A stretch of DNA of 64,000 nucleotides from Spirochaeta isovalerica (GTDB taxonomy: Bacteria; Spirochaetota; Spirochaetia; DSM-2461). The stretch is taken from the NCBI RefSeq assembly GCF_014207565.1, contig NZ_JACHGJ010000001.1, positions 1 to 64,000 on the forward strand, written 5' to 3'. The notes below the pieces were generated by a model. It was not told where the DNA came from. It saw only the letters and a program-made list of their open reading frames with translations, and did not search any database. A program made the translations under genes and the position numbers. Below, piece after piece: positions 26,801 through 35,006 of the stretch (positions are counted from its first letter, which is position 1; each line of letters opens with the position of its first letter).

Positions 26801-26852
26801 TGGCTTTATAAGTCAGATAATATACAATTGATACAAAACAATATTAGCATGA

Positions 26853-26877
26853 CAGATTCTCTCTGTACAGGAATCTG
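26853..26877 (+). other. Short hairpin in the leader of the SelB-like gene
   Basis: CAGATTC (26853-26859) pairs with GAATCTG (26871-26877) over an 11-nt loop, just upstream of the TTG start at 26889. It is too weak and lacks a U-tract, so it is not a terminator; a translational role is possible. Confidence 0.3.
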
Positions 26878-26888
26878 CAGGGGGCCAT

Positions 26889-28157
26889 TTGGCGGAACAG
26901 AGGATTAACAGAATAAATATCTCCTGTCTGGAGATTCTGGATAATAAAGACCAGGGGGAAGGGGGGAAATTCATCTCCATTCTCTGCCGGATTATTGGAG
27001 AAGATCCTTTCGAGCATACAGGAGCCGCGGTTCTGCTACCTTCCGGTAATAAACTGACAATCCGAAAAGTGGAAAAGAAAGAAAAAGACGAGTGCATCGT
27101 CGTCCTCAAAGGAATCGTCCGCGGCGAATTAAAGCGGAGACAGGTTATTGTTCCCCGCTCCTTCGCCGTAACGGCAGGACGGGAAGCTTTTTTTCTTCTC
27201 CCGTCGTCCAGAGACAGATTTGAAAAAGGCAATTTTTTTGTAAGCGGCGGTCTTTATCCGGAGTACAATGACAAAAACTCCAAGCCTTCGGCAGCTGTCA
27301 CTTTTCATGGGAGAGTCGCATCTTTCCGTTTCTTCTACAACTTCCCCCTTGTCCCCGGAGCCAGGTATTACATTTCCGCTGAAGACAACCGGGATCTCAG
27401 AACTCCTGTAACGCTGGTATATCCGGGAAAGCTGAATCAGAAAGAGAGTTCACGTTTTGCCGACAGGCTTCTTAAATACGGAGGACGGCCTTCTTTGAAG
27501 GCTATTTATTCCATAATCCTGAGAACGGATTCCATGGTTCAGATCCCCGATTTTTTTAAAGGTGAAAGCTTTGACGGCAGCATAACTTCCGGCAACTGGG
27601 TCATCATGTCCCGTGAGTATGAAAGAATCAGAAGCGCCGCCCTGAAACGCTCGGCGGCTTTCGGGGGAGTTCCGGAAAAAGAGCTGGCCGATCTGATCAG
27701 AGGAATAAAGCCGGCAGTCATTCAGATAATTGACGAAATGATTGATGAAGGGGTTTTGCTGAAACGGGATGGTTATATCATTAATGGCTCACGTGACGCC
27801 GGTCATTCTCTCTCTCCCATGGCTGCTAAACTTTTAGATGATCTTATGGAAGAGGAGGGGGGTGTCAGCCTTTCTCTGATAAGCAATCCGCTGGTTGCCA
27901 ATACCTATAAAGCTTTATACCGTCTCGATCTGGTAAAAAAACTCGGTGAAGATATTATCCTCCATAAAGACCGTTTTGAGACAATGAAAAAGTCGCTCAT
28001 GGAAAAGATCCTACCCGACGCTGAGCTCGATCTGGCTGAACTGAAAGAACTGCTTCCTGTCAGCCGCCGGCTCCTGATACCCTTTCTGGAAGAATTGGAT
28101 CAGGATGGATATTTTCAATGGAAGGGAGAGAAAAGGGTTGTTCTTAAAACCGAATAG
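26889..28157 (+). CDS. SelB-like protein lacking the GTPase domain
   Basis: A 422-residue protein. Its order of parts follows selenocysteine elongation factor SelB from domain 2 onward: an EF-Tu domain-2-like barrel (LLPSGNKLTIRKVE, ELKRRQVIVP; residues ~1-80), a domain-3-like barrel (VTFHGRVASF, LVPGARYYISAED; ~125-185), then winged helices. The last of these (LDLAELKELLPVSRRLLIPFLEELDQDGYFQWKGEKRVVL, residues ~379-418) is strikingly SelB-like. The ~170-residue G domain is absent, and only 88 bp separate the TTG start from the divergent methylase. SelB is normally ~610-640 residues, so exactly the G domain seems missing. It cannot deliver tRNA as normal SelB does; it may bind RNA or DNA. Confidence 0.65.
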   Translation: MAEQRINRINISCLEILDNKDQGEGGKFISILCRIIGEDPFEHTGAAVLLPSGNKLTIRKVEKKEKDECIVVLKGIVRGELKRRQVIVPRSFAVTAGREAFFLLPSSRDRFEKGNFFVSGGLYPEYNDKNSKPSAAVTFHGRVASFRFFYNFPLVPGARYYISAEDNRDLRTPVTLVYPGKLNQKESSRFADRLLKYGGRPSLKAIYSIILRTDSMVQIPDFFKGESFDGSITSGNWVIMSREYERIRSAALKRSAAFGGVPEKELADLIRGIKPAVIQIIDEMIDEGVLLKRDGYIINGSRDAGHSLSPMAAKLLDDLMEEEGGVSLSLISNPLVANTYKALYRLDLVKKLGEDIILHKDRFETMKKSLMEKILPDAELDLAELKELLPVSRRLLIPFLEELDQDGYFQWKGEKRVVLKTE

Positions 28158-28812
28158 AGCGATTTTTTTTCTGCTGCCGTTTTTTATCTTCTCCTGTTCC
28201 GGGAAAGCCCCGGAAGTTTCGCAAATCTGGTGGCAGCTCAATATTGAAGAAGATCACGGAAAAGGTGAGATGACCGAATCGCTTTCTCTATTCGTCCATG
28301 GCGAAGATGAAGATGGTGAGGAAGATCTGGAGAGCTTGTATCTGATAAATGATGAACATCAGCTCTTCTGGGAAATCCGTTCTGACGAGTGGAATGAATA
28401 CAGTGAACAGAGTATCAAATGGATAGGTTCCAATGGGATTCTGGCGCCCGGGGAAGGTCATTTCCCCGATGGAGAATATCGCGTTCTTCTCATTGATCGA
28501 GCGGGAGAAAGGGATGAGAAAGAATTCTTTCTGAAAAACCGCATACCCGATCTGCAGGAGATCCAGAGCCCGGAAGTTTCATACGACTTGTCCGGCATCA
28601 CAGTCAGGACGGAAAATCCCCTGTTCCAGATCTGGTTTTACAATGATCAGAACGAGCTTGTCGAAAAAAGCCGGTCCTACAGTCCCGGTCAATATGACTG
28701 GAACCAGCTCTCCCGGAATATTGTCCGCCGTTCCGTTTCTTTCGTCCTTTATACCGAACCCGAATCAGGTTCCTGGGGATGGATATCCCGTTCCTATTCT
28801 TTTTCCGAGTGA
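28138..28812 (+). CDS. Putative lipoprotein of unknown function
   Basis: About 224 residues. With TTG at 28138 the product starts with a short basic stretch, a hydrophobic core and the lipobox FIFSC, a typical lipoprotein signal. GGGAGAG lies ~8 nt before this TTG. An ATG at 28105 would add 11 residues that spoil the signal. The mature part is acidic, has paired beta-like segments, and shows no family I recognise. It overlaps the SelB-like gene by 20 bp and the convergent ParB-like gene by 19 bp. Confidence 0.7.
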   Translation: MFLKPNRAIFFLLPFFIFSCSGKAPEVSQIWWQLNIEEDHGKGEMTESLSLFVHGEDEDGEEDLESLYLINDEHQLFWEIRSDEWNEYSEQSIKWIGSNGILAPGEGHFPDGEYRVLLIDRAGERDEKEFFLKNRIPDLQEIQSPEVSYDLSGITVRTENPLFQIWFYNDQNELVEKSRSYSPGQYDWNQLSRNIVRRSVSFVLYTEPESGSWGWISRSYSFSE

Positions 28813-29714
28813 ATACCCAGGACCTTCTTTAAAAACTCCCGCAATTGCTGAAAAAAGCCCTTTCCATAAATTTTACTATACTCTTTTACAGCTTCATCCA
28901 TAGGGTATTCCTGGCCATACTTCCATTTCAGGCCGTCCCAGTGTTTGATCGTCCAGATGTAAATGTCGCTTTCGGTTCGTCCCGGGAACCGGCTCAGCAT
29001 ATTTTCATTGCGGATAATGTTAACTATGGGACTGTAAACGTTATCAAACCAGCTCTGAGCTGCTTCTTTCAGACTGATCTCTTTTTTAATTCCCTGGTTG
29101 ATGTAATATTTGTGTCCATGGATGTGGCGAAGCATTTCTTCATAGCGTCCCAGGGACGTGAAACGGATCTGCTCCATATCGAGCATTTTATCAAGGCCCG
29201 TCTCTTTGAGCATCTGGTCTCTTTCGTATTTGAGCACAGCTTCCCTCAAGTCGCTTTTGGTCATATGGGGTTCGATTTTTATCTCTGAAGTCAATTCTAC
29301 AACTTCCGCATCTATAGACTGAATCCCCTGCATTTTCGCGACAGAAACGCGATGGTTCCCATCTCTGACAAAATAGGCATCGCCGATTTTAAAGAGCGAT
29401 ATGGGCGGCAGTATCACATCGCCCAGGTGGGCTCTGTCAATACTTTCCCATCGCTGTCTCAAATGCTCTTTTTTAGGCAGAAAGGCTTTGCTGAAATCCT
29501 TATACCGTCCTTCAGAACCGATAATCTGCTTTATTTTTACAACCTGCATTCCCTTATAGATCTGACTTTTGGGTTTCGCCATTTCCTTTACGTCATAATA
29601 GGAGAGCAGTTCCTTTTTCTCGGGATTGATTATATTAAAAATACTATCGAAGCGGGCTTTGTTTCTTGCTCTGTTAAAGTCATCGCTCGCCTGCGATTTA
29701 ATAAACTCATTCAT
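28794..29714 (-). CDS. ParB/sulfiredoxin-fold protein of unknown role
   Basis: A 306-residue cytoplasmic protein. Residues ~55-145 look like the ParB N-terminal fold, ending in YFVRDGNHRVSVAKMQG, whose GNHR corresponds to the GxxR nucleotide-binding motif of ParB/Srx proteins. The C-terminal half is helical, basic and unassigned. No parA homologue is adjacent, so a chromosome-segregation role is unlikely. It is the last of a minus-strand run with a metallophosphoesterase and a TPR protein. Confidence 0.65.
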   Translation of the reverse strand: MNEFIKSQASDDFNRARNKARFDSIFNIINPEKKELLSYYDVKEMAKPKSQIYKGMQVVKIKQIIGSEGRYKDFSKAFLPKKEHLRQRWESIDRAHLGDVILPPISLFKIGDAYFVRDGNHRVSVAKMQGIQSIDAEVVELTSEIKIEPHMTKSDLREAVLKYERDQMLKETGLDKMLDMEQIRFTSLGRYEEMLRHIHGHKYYINQGIKKEISLKEAAQSWFDNVYSPIVNIIRNENMLSRFPGRTESDIYIWTIKHWDGLKWKYGQEYPMDEAVKEYSKIYGKGFFQQLREFLKKVLGIHSEKE

Positions 29715-30380
29715 TTATAACTCCGGTTCCAATACATAATAATCGAACACATTGATTATTTTTGTATTTTTGTATTGAATTTCTCTGGGGATATTTCTTT
29801 CGTACAAGTGTATATGACCATGAAGCATATATTTCGGTTTGAATCTGTCCAGAAACCAGACGAAGGATTTGAATCCCCTGTGGCAGGGATCCTCCCGGTC
29901 ATTCAAACCTCTGGGAGGAGAATGGGTCAGAAAGATATCCATATATCTGCCGTGGATTAACTTATTCCATAAAAGCCTGGGAATCAATCTGAATAGTTTT
30001 AAATACATCTGGGAATCGGTGTACTGATTGACTCCGTGGTTGTAATCTATCGAGCCGCCCATGCCTACGATGATCAACCCGGTCTTTTTATCCCTGATGA
30101 CTCTTCCCGTGGCCAGAATCGATCCGAAAGAATGCTGGTTGACAGATTCGGGATCAAAGGAAAAAGCCTGGCTTTTTCTGGCTAAACGGTCATAGTGCTT
30201 TAAATTATGATTTCCGAAAACAAAATAAAGCCTTTTATTCAGGCTGCTTACGATATATCCGTAATAATCCATGGGCAGATCGCCGGCGCCAAGGACGAGA
30301 TCAACATCTTTAAATCGTTCTTTAATCCCTGTCGAGTATACTAAAGGGGATCTCTGGTCGGCAACGCAAAGTATTTTCAT
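29715..30380 (-). CDS. Calcineurin-like metallophosphoesterase
   Basis: A 221-residue phosphoesterase. Metal-binding blocks GAGDLP, FGNHN, THSPPRG and HGHIH are in the right order. The first block, normally DxH, reads CVADQRSP, so the usual His is replaced; some family members tolerate this. Substrate unknown. Its ATG overlaps the stop of the upstream TPR gene (TGATG), and it directly precedes the ParB-like gene, so all three are probably one transcript. Confidence 0.85.
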   Translation of the reverse strand: MKILCVADQRSPLVYSTGIKERFKDVDLVLGAGDLPMDYYGYIVSSLNKRLYFVFGNHNLKHYDRLARKSQAFSFDPESVNQHSFGSILATGRVIRDKKTGLIIVGMGGSIDYNHGVNQYTDSQMYLKLFRLIPRLLWNKLIHGRYMDIFLTHSPPRGLNDREDPCHRGFKSFVWFLDRFKPKYMLHGHIHLYERNIPREIQYKNTKIINVFDYYVLEPEL

Positions 30381-31750
30381 CAGCTGTTCTTCATGGCCAG
30401 CCTGAGATATTTCTGAAGGGATTCTTTATTGACCAGAATGATAGGTCTCGATTCAGCGAACTCAATAGAGGATCTCGAAAATGAAGAACTGGAAATAAAC
30501 TGACCTCGGGTTATACCGAGCTGTTTCATGTCCTCATGAAAACCGCGGACCTTTTCCATATCGATGTTTTCCGGAATCCTGGAAAAATACAAAAGCTGGG
30601 GCATTTTCTTGAGGTTTCGCCAATCCTGTTTCTTAGCCTGCTCAACAGCAATGATCTTTATTCCGCCGTTGATTTTTGATATGTCCTGAACGGAAAGGTT
30701 CATGATTTTAGCAATGGAGAGACATATATCGTTGAACTCTGCGGCGCTGGCTGTCAGATAGTCTTTCAGATAATCATCGGTCCTCAGATCCTGGTACTGG
30801 GTCAGCTTTTCTGCCACATCTTTAAAATCCGGTTTAGTTTTGTAGATCTTTTCCCATTGCTCAATGGCTCCGTCCACATCTCTTTTTTTCTCATAACACA
30901 TGGAAAGAAAATATCGGGCATAGAGAATATCGTTGGACGTTTCGTCTTTGGCCATGCTTATGGCTCTTTCAAATTCGCTAGCCGCCTGGCTGTAGTTCTT
31001 CATCGCCAGGTAGCAATGCCCGCTTGAAACTATGGATTTGGTTCGGAACTCAGGATCTTTTTGCGCTCTTTCAAAACTTTTCAAGGCTCCCTGATAATCT
31101 TTCATTTCCTGAAAAATCTTTCCCAGATAATAAGAGGCCTGATAATTGGACGAATCGTATCTGATCGCCGTTTCGAGAGAGACTTTAGCGTCATTTAACC
31201 GTTTTGAACGGAAGAGTATATAGCCGAGCCTGAAATGGGCATTTGAATCATGGGGATTCAGTTCCAGGGCTTTTTTGTAGTATTTGTGGGCCTGTCCGCC
31301 TTTGTTTCGCATTTCGAAATGGTAACCGGCTCTATAGTAGTGATCGCCTTCATAGGGTTCGAGCTTTGTCAGCAGAAGATATTCTGTCAGCGCTTCTTCG
31401 GAATTACCGAATTTCTCGAAGAGCTCGGCAATGGTTTTCCGAAAACTCACTTCCGAACAGATCCCTCCGAAATTACCCAGATCGTTGATCTTTTTCAGCT
31501 CCATCAGAGCCAGCTCGGATTTATTCTGGGAGATATACGACAGAGCCAGAATATAATGGAGTTCGACGTTTCTGTTATCTTTCGCAAGCAGTTGCTTGGC
31601 CATTCGCGTGACTTGAGGATATTTTCCCTGTTTAAGCATATTTTCAAGTGCTGTCAGTTTTTTCGGCGCAAAAAAAGCCTTTATCATAAAAGTGATAAAC
31701 ACAGCCAGTATAGCGCCGAAAATAATAATAAGAATAATTGTGATACTCAT
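30380..31750 (-). CDS. Membrane-anchored TPR protein with an Mrr-like C-terminal domain
   Basis: A 456-residue protein. An N-terminal membrane helix (residues ~3-26) is followed by TPR repeats up to ~320 (for example AHKYYKKALELNPHDSNAHF and ASYYLGKIFQEMKDYQGAL). The last ~110 residues are not TPR. They end with GITRGQFISSSSFSRSSIEFAESRPIILV, which closely resembles the closing part of Mrr-type restriction endonuclease domains, and VEQAKK may be the QxK catalytic pair. The upstream catalytic Asp is not evident, so the domain may bind DNA without cutting it. The first assignment is firm; the second is inference. Confidence 0.75.
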   Translation of the reverse strand: MSITIILIIIFGAILAVFITFMIKAFFAPKKLTALENMLKQGKYPQVTRMAKQLLAKDNRNVELHYILALSYISQNKSELALMELKKINDLGNFGGICSEVSFRKTIAELFEKFGNSEEALTEYLLLTKLEPYEGDHYYRAGYHFEMRNKGGQAHKYYKKALELNPHDSNAHFRLGYILFRSKRLNDAKVSLETAIRYDSSNYQASYYLGKIFQEMKDYQGALKSFERAQKDPEFRTKSIVSSGHCYLAMKNYSQAASEFERAISMAKDETSNDILYARYFLSMCYEKKRDVDGAIEQWEKIYKTKPDFKDVAEKLTQYQDLRTDDYLKDYLTASAAEFNDICLSIAKIMNLSVQDISKINGGIKIIAVEQAKKQDWRNLKKMPQLLYFSRIPENIDMEKVRGFHEDMKQLGITRGQFISSSSFSRSSIEFAESRPIILVNKESLQKYLRLAMKNS

Positions 31751-31751
31751 C

Positions 31752-31814
31752 TATCTACCATCAGATTATGTTCTATTAGATATAATATTAAATATAGAGC
31801 ATTTTTGGTAGATA
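31752..31814. promoter_or_regulatory. Inverted repeat in the divergent TPR-TPR intergenic region
   Basis: TATCTACCA (31752-31760) and TGGTAGATA (31806-31814) are a perfect 9-bp inverted pair flanking 45 bp of AT-rich DNA. They lie between two divergent TPR genes, where promoters for both should sit. They could be paired operator half-sites or a hairpin. Confidence 0.4.
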
Positions 31815-31898
31815 TTTCAGATTTATTTTTCCGGGTTGATCAAATCATCGCATTTGCCGATGTGAAAAACAGATGAAATGGGTAATATTGTAATTAGT

Positions 31899-32684
31899 AT
31901 GAAAAAACAAATCGCTTTTCTTATCCTTCTCGTTGCCGTTTCTTCGGGGTTCGCCGGAACATTTGAAGAGGGCAAAGAGTTCTTTATGAACGATCAGCCC
32001 GCAGAAGCGGCAGTCTATTTCGAAAAAGCGCTTTCCGAAGAGCCATCCAATGAGAATGTGTATATGTATCTTGGAATGTCATATATCCAGAATGGCCTGG
32101 CGGAAAAGGCTGTAAGCATATTCACGAAGGGAGCGGAGTTGAAAGGCCCTCAGGAAGGGCGCTTTTATCTCAATGCCGGCAACGCATACTATTCCATCAA
32201 TAGAATGGAAGATGCTTTGTATATGTACGACAAAGTCATCGAGGAAAATCTTCCGGAAAAAAGCCGGGCCATGCTGAACCGCGCTAATATTTATATGAAG
32301 CAGGAAGATTATTCCGGAGCGGTGGGTCTCTATAAAGAATATCTCGATGCCGATCCCCGATCGGAACAGAAGGAAAAAATTCTTCAGCTGATCGCTCTGA
32401 TTGAAACAAAAATGGCCCAGGAAGCGGCTGAAGCGGAAAGGCTGGCCGCCGAAGCTGAACGGCTCAGGCTGGAAGAAGAAAAACGCCAGGCTGATGCCGC
32501 AGCTGAAGCGGAACGGCTGAGACTGGCAGAAGAGCAGAGGAAAGCCGAAGAAGCGGCCCGGCAGCAGGCGCTCATGAACGAAATCCTCAATTCTCTGAGC
32601 AATATCGGAGAAGAAACTCAGAATATTGCGGCAGAAAGCGAGACCATCATCCAGGAGGATGAAGAATCGGATATCGACGATTAA
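31899..32684 (+). CDS. Exported TPR protein with coiled-coil tail
   Basis: About 261 residues. A Sec signal peptide (MKKQIAFLILLVAVSSGFAG) is followed by four to five TPR repeats (EGKEFFMNDQPAEAAVYFEKAL onward) to residue ~170. Then comes a charged Ala/Glu/Arg coiled coil with repeated AEAERL units, and an acidic end. I chose ATG at 31899 because it gives a clean signal peptide. ATG at 31878 would add seven residues, and neither has a strong ribosome site. It is probably periplasmic, and is followed after 15 bp by a larger TPR protein. Confidence 0.8.
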   Translation: MKKQIAFLILLVAVSSGFAGTFEEGKEFFMNDQPAEAAVYFEKALSEEPSNENVYMYLGMSYIQNGLAEKAVSIFTKGAELKGPQEGRFYLNAGNAYYSINRMEDALYMYDKVIEENLPEKSRAMLNRANIYMKQEDYSGAVGLYKEYLDADPRSEQKEKILQLIALIETKMAQEAAEAERLAAEAERLRLEEEKRQADAAAEAERLRLAEEQRKAEEAARQQALMNEILNSLSNIGEETQNIAAESETIIQEDEESDIDD

Positions 32685-32699
32685 AAACAGGAATAGGGC

Positions 32700-34727
32700 A
32701 TGAATAAAAAAACTATCATTATCATAGGTGCGGCGATCCTTGCCATTGCATTGGGGATCGGAAGTTTCTTCATCTTCAGAGGCGAGGGAAACGTTAAGCC
32801 GGACAGAAGAGCGAACACGATTACGCTGGCAGAAGAGTATTACAATCACGGAGAGTTTCAGCAGGCCATGGACCTTCTCAACGGGCTGCTGATTGAAGAC
32901 AGCACCGATCAGGAAGCCAGGACTTTACTCAATGAGATAATTGAAGCAAAAAAGAATTATGAAGAAGAGAAAGCCCGCGAAGAGCAGGAAGCGCTCGCGG
33001 CTCAGCAGGAAGGTTTGAAAGAAAGTCTCGATACATTGGGAGACTCGCTCCAGAATCAGGGAGGAAGCAGCAACACCAGTACGGAAGCCATGAATGCTCT
33101 TCTGGCCAGAGAAGAGGAAAGGGCTAAGGAAGAGAAACTCCAGAAAGAAGTGGATGCGCTTCTCAATGCGGCGCGAAATGCTCTTGATGACAAAGATTTC
33201 GATTCAGCTGAATCGCTGGTCAAGCAAGCTCTTAACCTCAAGCCCGATTCAGGAACCGCCAGGGCTCTTCAGGTTGAAATAGACCGGAAGAGAAAAGAAG
33301 CTGAATCTGAAGCCGAACGGTTAGCCAGGGAAGAAAAGGAAAAGAAAATCAACAGTCTTTTAAGTGATGCCAGAAGGGCTCTTGACCGCAAAGACTGGTC
33401 CGGTGCGCGGAATATGGCCGAACAGGTTCTGGAGATGGATCCGGGAAACGGCGAGGCATATGCGATTATCGGAGATTCATATTACAATGAAAATCCCGAT
33501 AGCGCGGCTAACAGGAACAGGGCCCAGAGCGAATATGAAAAAGCCATTGCTGATAATCCCGACGACTGGCAGTCCCGGTTCAAGCTCGGGCAGATCTATG
33601 CGGCAGAAGGCGATCTCAATCGTGCGATCGAAGAGATGCAGAAAGCCGCAGACCTCAACGGTCAGAATGGTTCTCTGTATTATGAGCTCGGAAAAAACCA
33701 GTACAGAGCGGGACTGTTCCGCAATGCTCTGGCATCGTTTAAAAGCTGCGAATTACTCGATCCCAAAGTTGAGGGAAACTATTTTGCTCTCGGGCTGACG
33801 GAAAAGAAACTCTCCATGAATTCCAATGCTCTCAATGCCTTTATCGAGAGTTCCAGATTAAGGCCGACCCATGCCCCTTCATTCTGGGAAGCGGGAAAAC
33901 TGTATTTTAGTTCCGGTAAGACTTCCGATGCCTTGAAAACACTGAAAATGGCGGTAGAACTGGAACCGAATGACGCCCGTTATCGTAAAAGTCTTGCTCT
34001 GGCCCAGTTTTCCGCCTCTGATTTTGACGGGGCTGAAATCAATTATGAAAAGGCGGCAGAGCTCGAACCGGATAATGGAGAAAACTACCACAACCTTGCG
34101 CTGGTTCAGATGATGAAAGCCGATTATTCGACAGCGATTGTCAGCGCTTCGAAAGCTATTAAACTGGATTCTTCCAACGCGCGGTATTATTTTACCATGG
34201 GTGAGATAAACGAAGCACTCGCAATGAAAGACTCGGCCGTTCAGATGTATAAGCAGTCAATAAATCTCGATAGCGGCTATATTAAGCCCTATATCAATCT
34301 GGCTTTGATACTGGATGAATCGGGAAATTACAACGAAGCATTGAATTACATGAAAGAAGCGGAAAAAATCGATTCCGAGTCCTTTGTCGTCTGGAATAAT
34401 CTGGGCTCGATTTATCTTCATATCGAAGATTATGATAACTGCATCAAGTACTACCGCAAAGCAGCCGCGGTCAAGCCCGGCGATACGGATGTTCTCTTTA
34501 ATCTCTCAATCGCCTATATTGAAACGAAAAAGAACACTGAAGCGATAGCGCACCTCAAAAGCATTATCGCGATTGACCGGACTTATTGGGATGCCTATTA
34601 CAGACTGGCTCATGTCCAGTTTTCATCGGGTGATAAAGAAGGGGCCTCGGCAACAGTTAAAAGTCTTTTGTCAGCCAATCCCGATTATGAAAAAGCCGAT
34701 GAACTGAAAGCGCTCATCGGCCAGTAG
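32700..34727 (+). CDS. Large membrane-anchored TPR protein
   Basis: A 675-residue protein with an uncleaved-looking N-terminal membrane helix (KTIIIIGAAILAIALGIGSFFIF), a charged coiled-coil segment with two embedded TPR-like units (residues ~40-240), and then about twelve consecutive TPRs to the end (motifs such as NPDDWQSRFKLGQIYAAEGDLNRAI). It probably scaffolds an envelope complex. It is co-transcribed with the smaller TPR protein, and a third TPR protein is divergent upstream, so these three may form a functional group. Confidence 0.85.
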   Translation: MNKKTIIIIGAAILAIALGIGSFFIFRGEGNVKPDRRANTITLAEEYYNHGEFQQAMDLLNGLLIEDSTDQEARTLLNEIIEAKKNYEEEKAREEQEALAAQQEGLKESLDTLGDSLQNQGGSSNTSTEAMNALLAREEERAKEEKLQKEVDALLNAARNALDDKDFDSAESLVKQALNLKPDSGTARALQVEIDRKRKEAESEAERLAREEKEKKINSLLSDARRALDRKDWSGARNMAEQVLEMDPGNGEAYAIIGDSYYNENPDSAANRNRAQSEYEKAIADNPDDWQSRFKLGQIYAAEGDLNRAIEEMQKAADLNGQNGSLYYELGKNQYRAGLFRNALASFKSCELLDPKVEGNYFALGLTEKKLSMNSNALNAFIESSRLRPTHAPSFWEAGKLYFSSGKTSDALKTLKMAVELEPNDARYRKSLALAQFSASDFDGAEINYEKAAELEPDNGENYHNLALVQMMKADYSTAIVSASKAIKLDSSNARYYFTMGEINEALAMKDSAVQMYKQSINLDSGYIKPYINLALILDESGNYNEALNYMKEAEKIDSESFVVWNNLGSIYLHIEDYDNCIKYYRKAAAVKPGDTDVLFNLSIAYIETKKNTEAIAHLKSIIAIDRTYWDAYYRLAHVQFSSGDKEGASATVKSLLSANPDYEKADELKALIGQ

Positions 34728-34731
34728 AAAT

Positions 34732-34998
34732 CTATTCTTTCGGCATAAGGACACGGCCGGTTTTGTGCCCCGTGTCCTTTTCTCCTCTCCGGAAGGTAAT
34801 AAGCCCGTCGAGAAAATACTCCAGATTTTTATCAGTGCATTCTCTGTATGAAGGATTCTCCTCTTTCGTAAGATAAGCAGCCACTTCGTTGAGCGATGCA
34901 TTTCCTCCGCCCAGTTCAAAAATGTGCTTCATTTGTTCATCTTTCAGATTCATGGCATACCGAAGCTTTTTCAGTACATCATTATTGCTCAATCCCAT
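34732..34998 (-). CDS. DUF1456 (YehS-like) protein, single-repeat form
   Basis: An 88-residue cytoplasmic protein. NNDVLKKLRYAMNLKDEQM and YRECTDKNLEYFLDGLI are the two conserved blocks of the DUF1456 repeat. E. coli YehS (~156 residues) has two such repeats, so this is a half-size, one-repeat version. Function unknown. Its last codons double as the terminator of the opposing TPR operon. It follows mutL by 8 bp and is probably co-transcribed with it. Confidence 0.8.
   Translation of the reverse strand: MGLSNNDVLKKLRYAMNLKDEQMKHIFELGGGNASLNEVAAYLTKEENPSYRECTDKNLEYFLDGLITFRRGEKDTGHKTGRVLMPKE
34747..34784 (+). terminator. Terminator of the TPR operon inside the opposing gene
   Basis: AAGGACACGG (34747-34756) and CCGTGTCCTT (34770-34779) form a perfect 10-bp stem followed by TTTTCTCC on the plus strand. 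It lies within the 3' codons of the convergent DUF1456 gene, 20 bp after the TPR stop. Confidence 0.75.
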
Positions 34999-35006
34999 TT
35001 TATCTC

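Noticed and set aside
28794-29714. ParB partition system
   Set aside because: No ParA ATPase gene nearby, no parS-like repeat seen, and the C-terminal part does not resemble ParB.
32079-32849. A 256-codon frame antisense to the exported TPR gene
   Set aside because: Phe-rich mirror of a Glu-rich coiled coil, a typical shadow.
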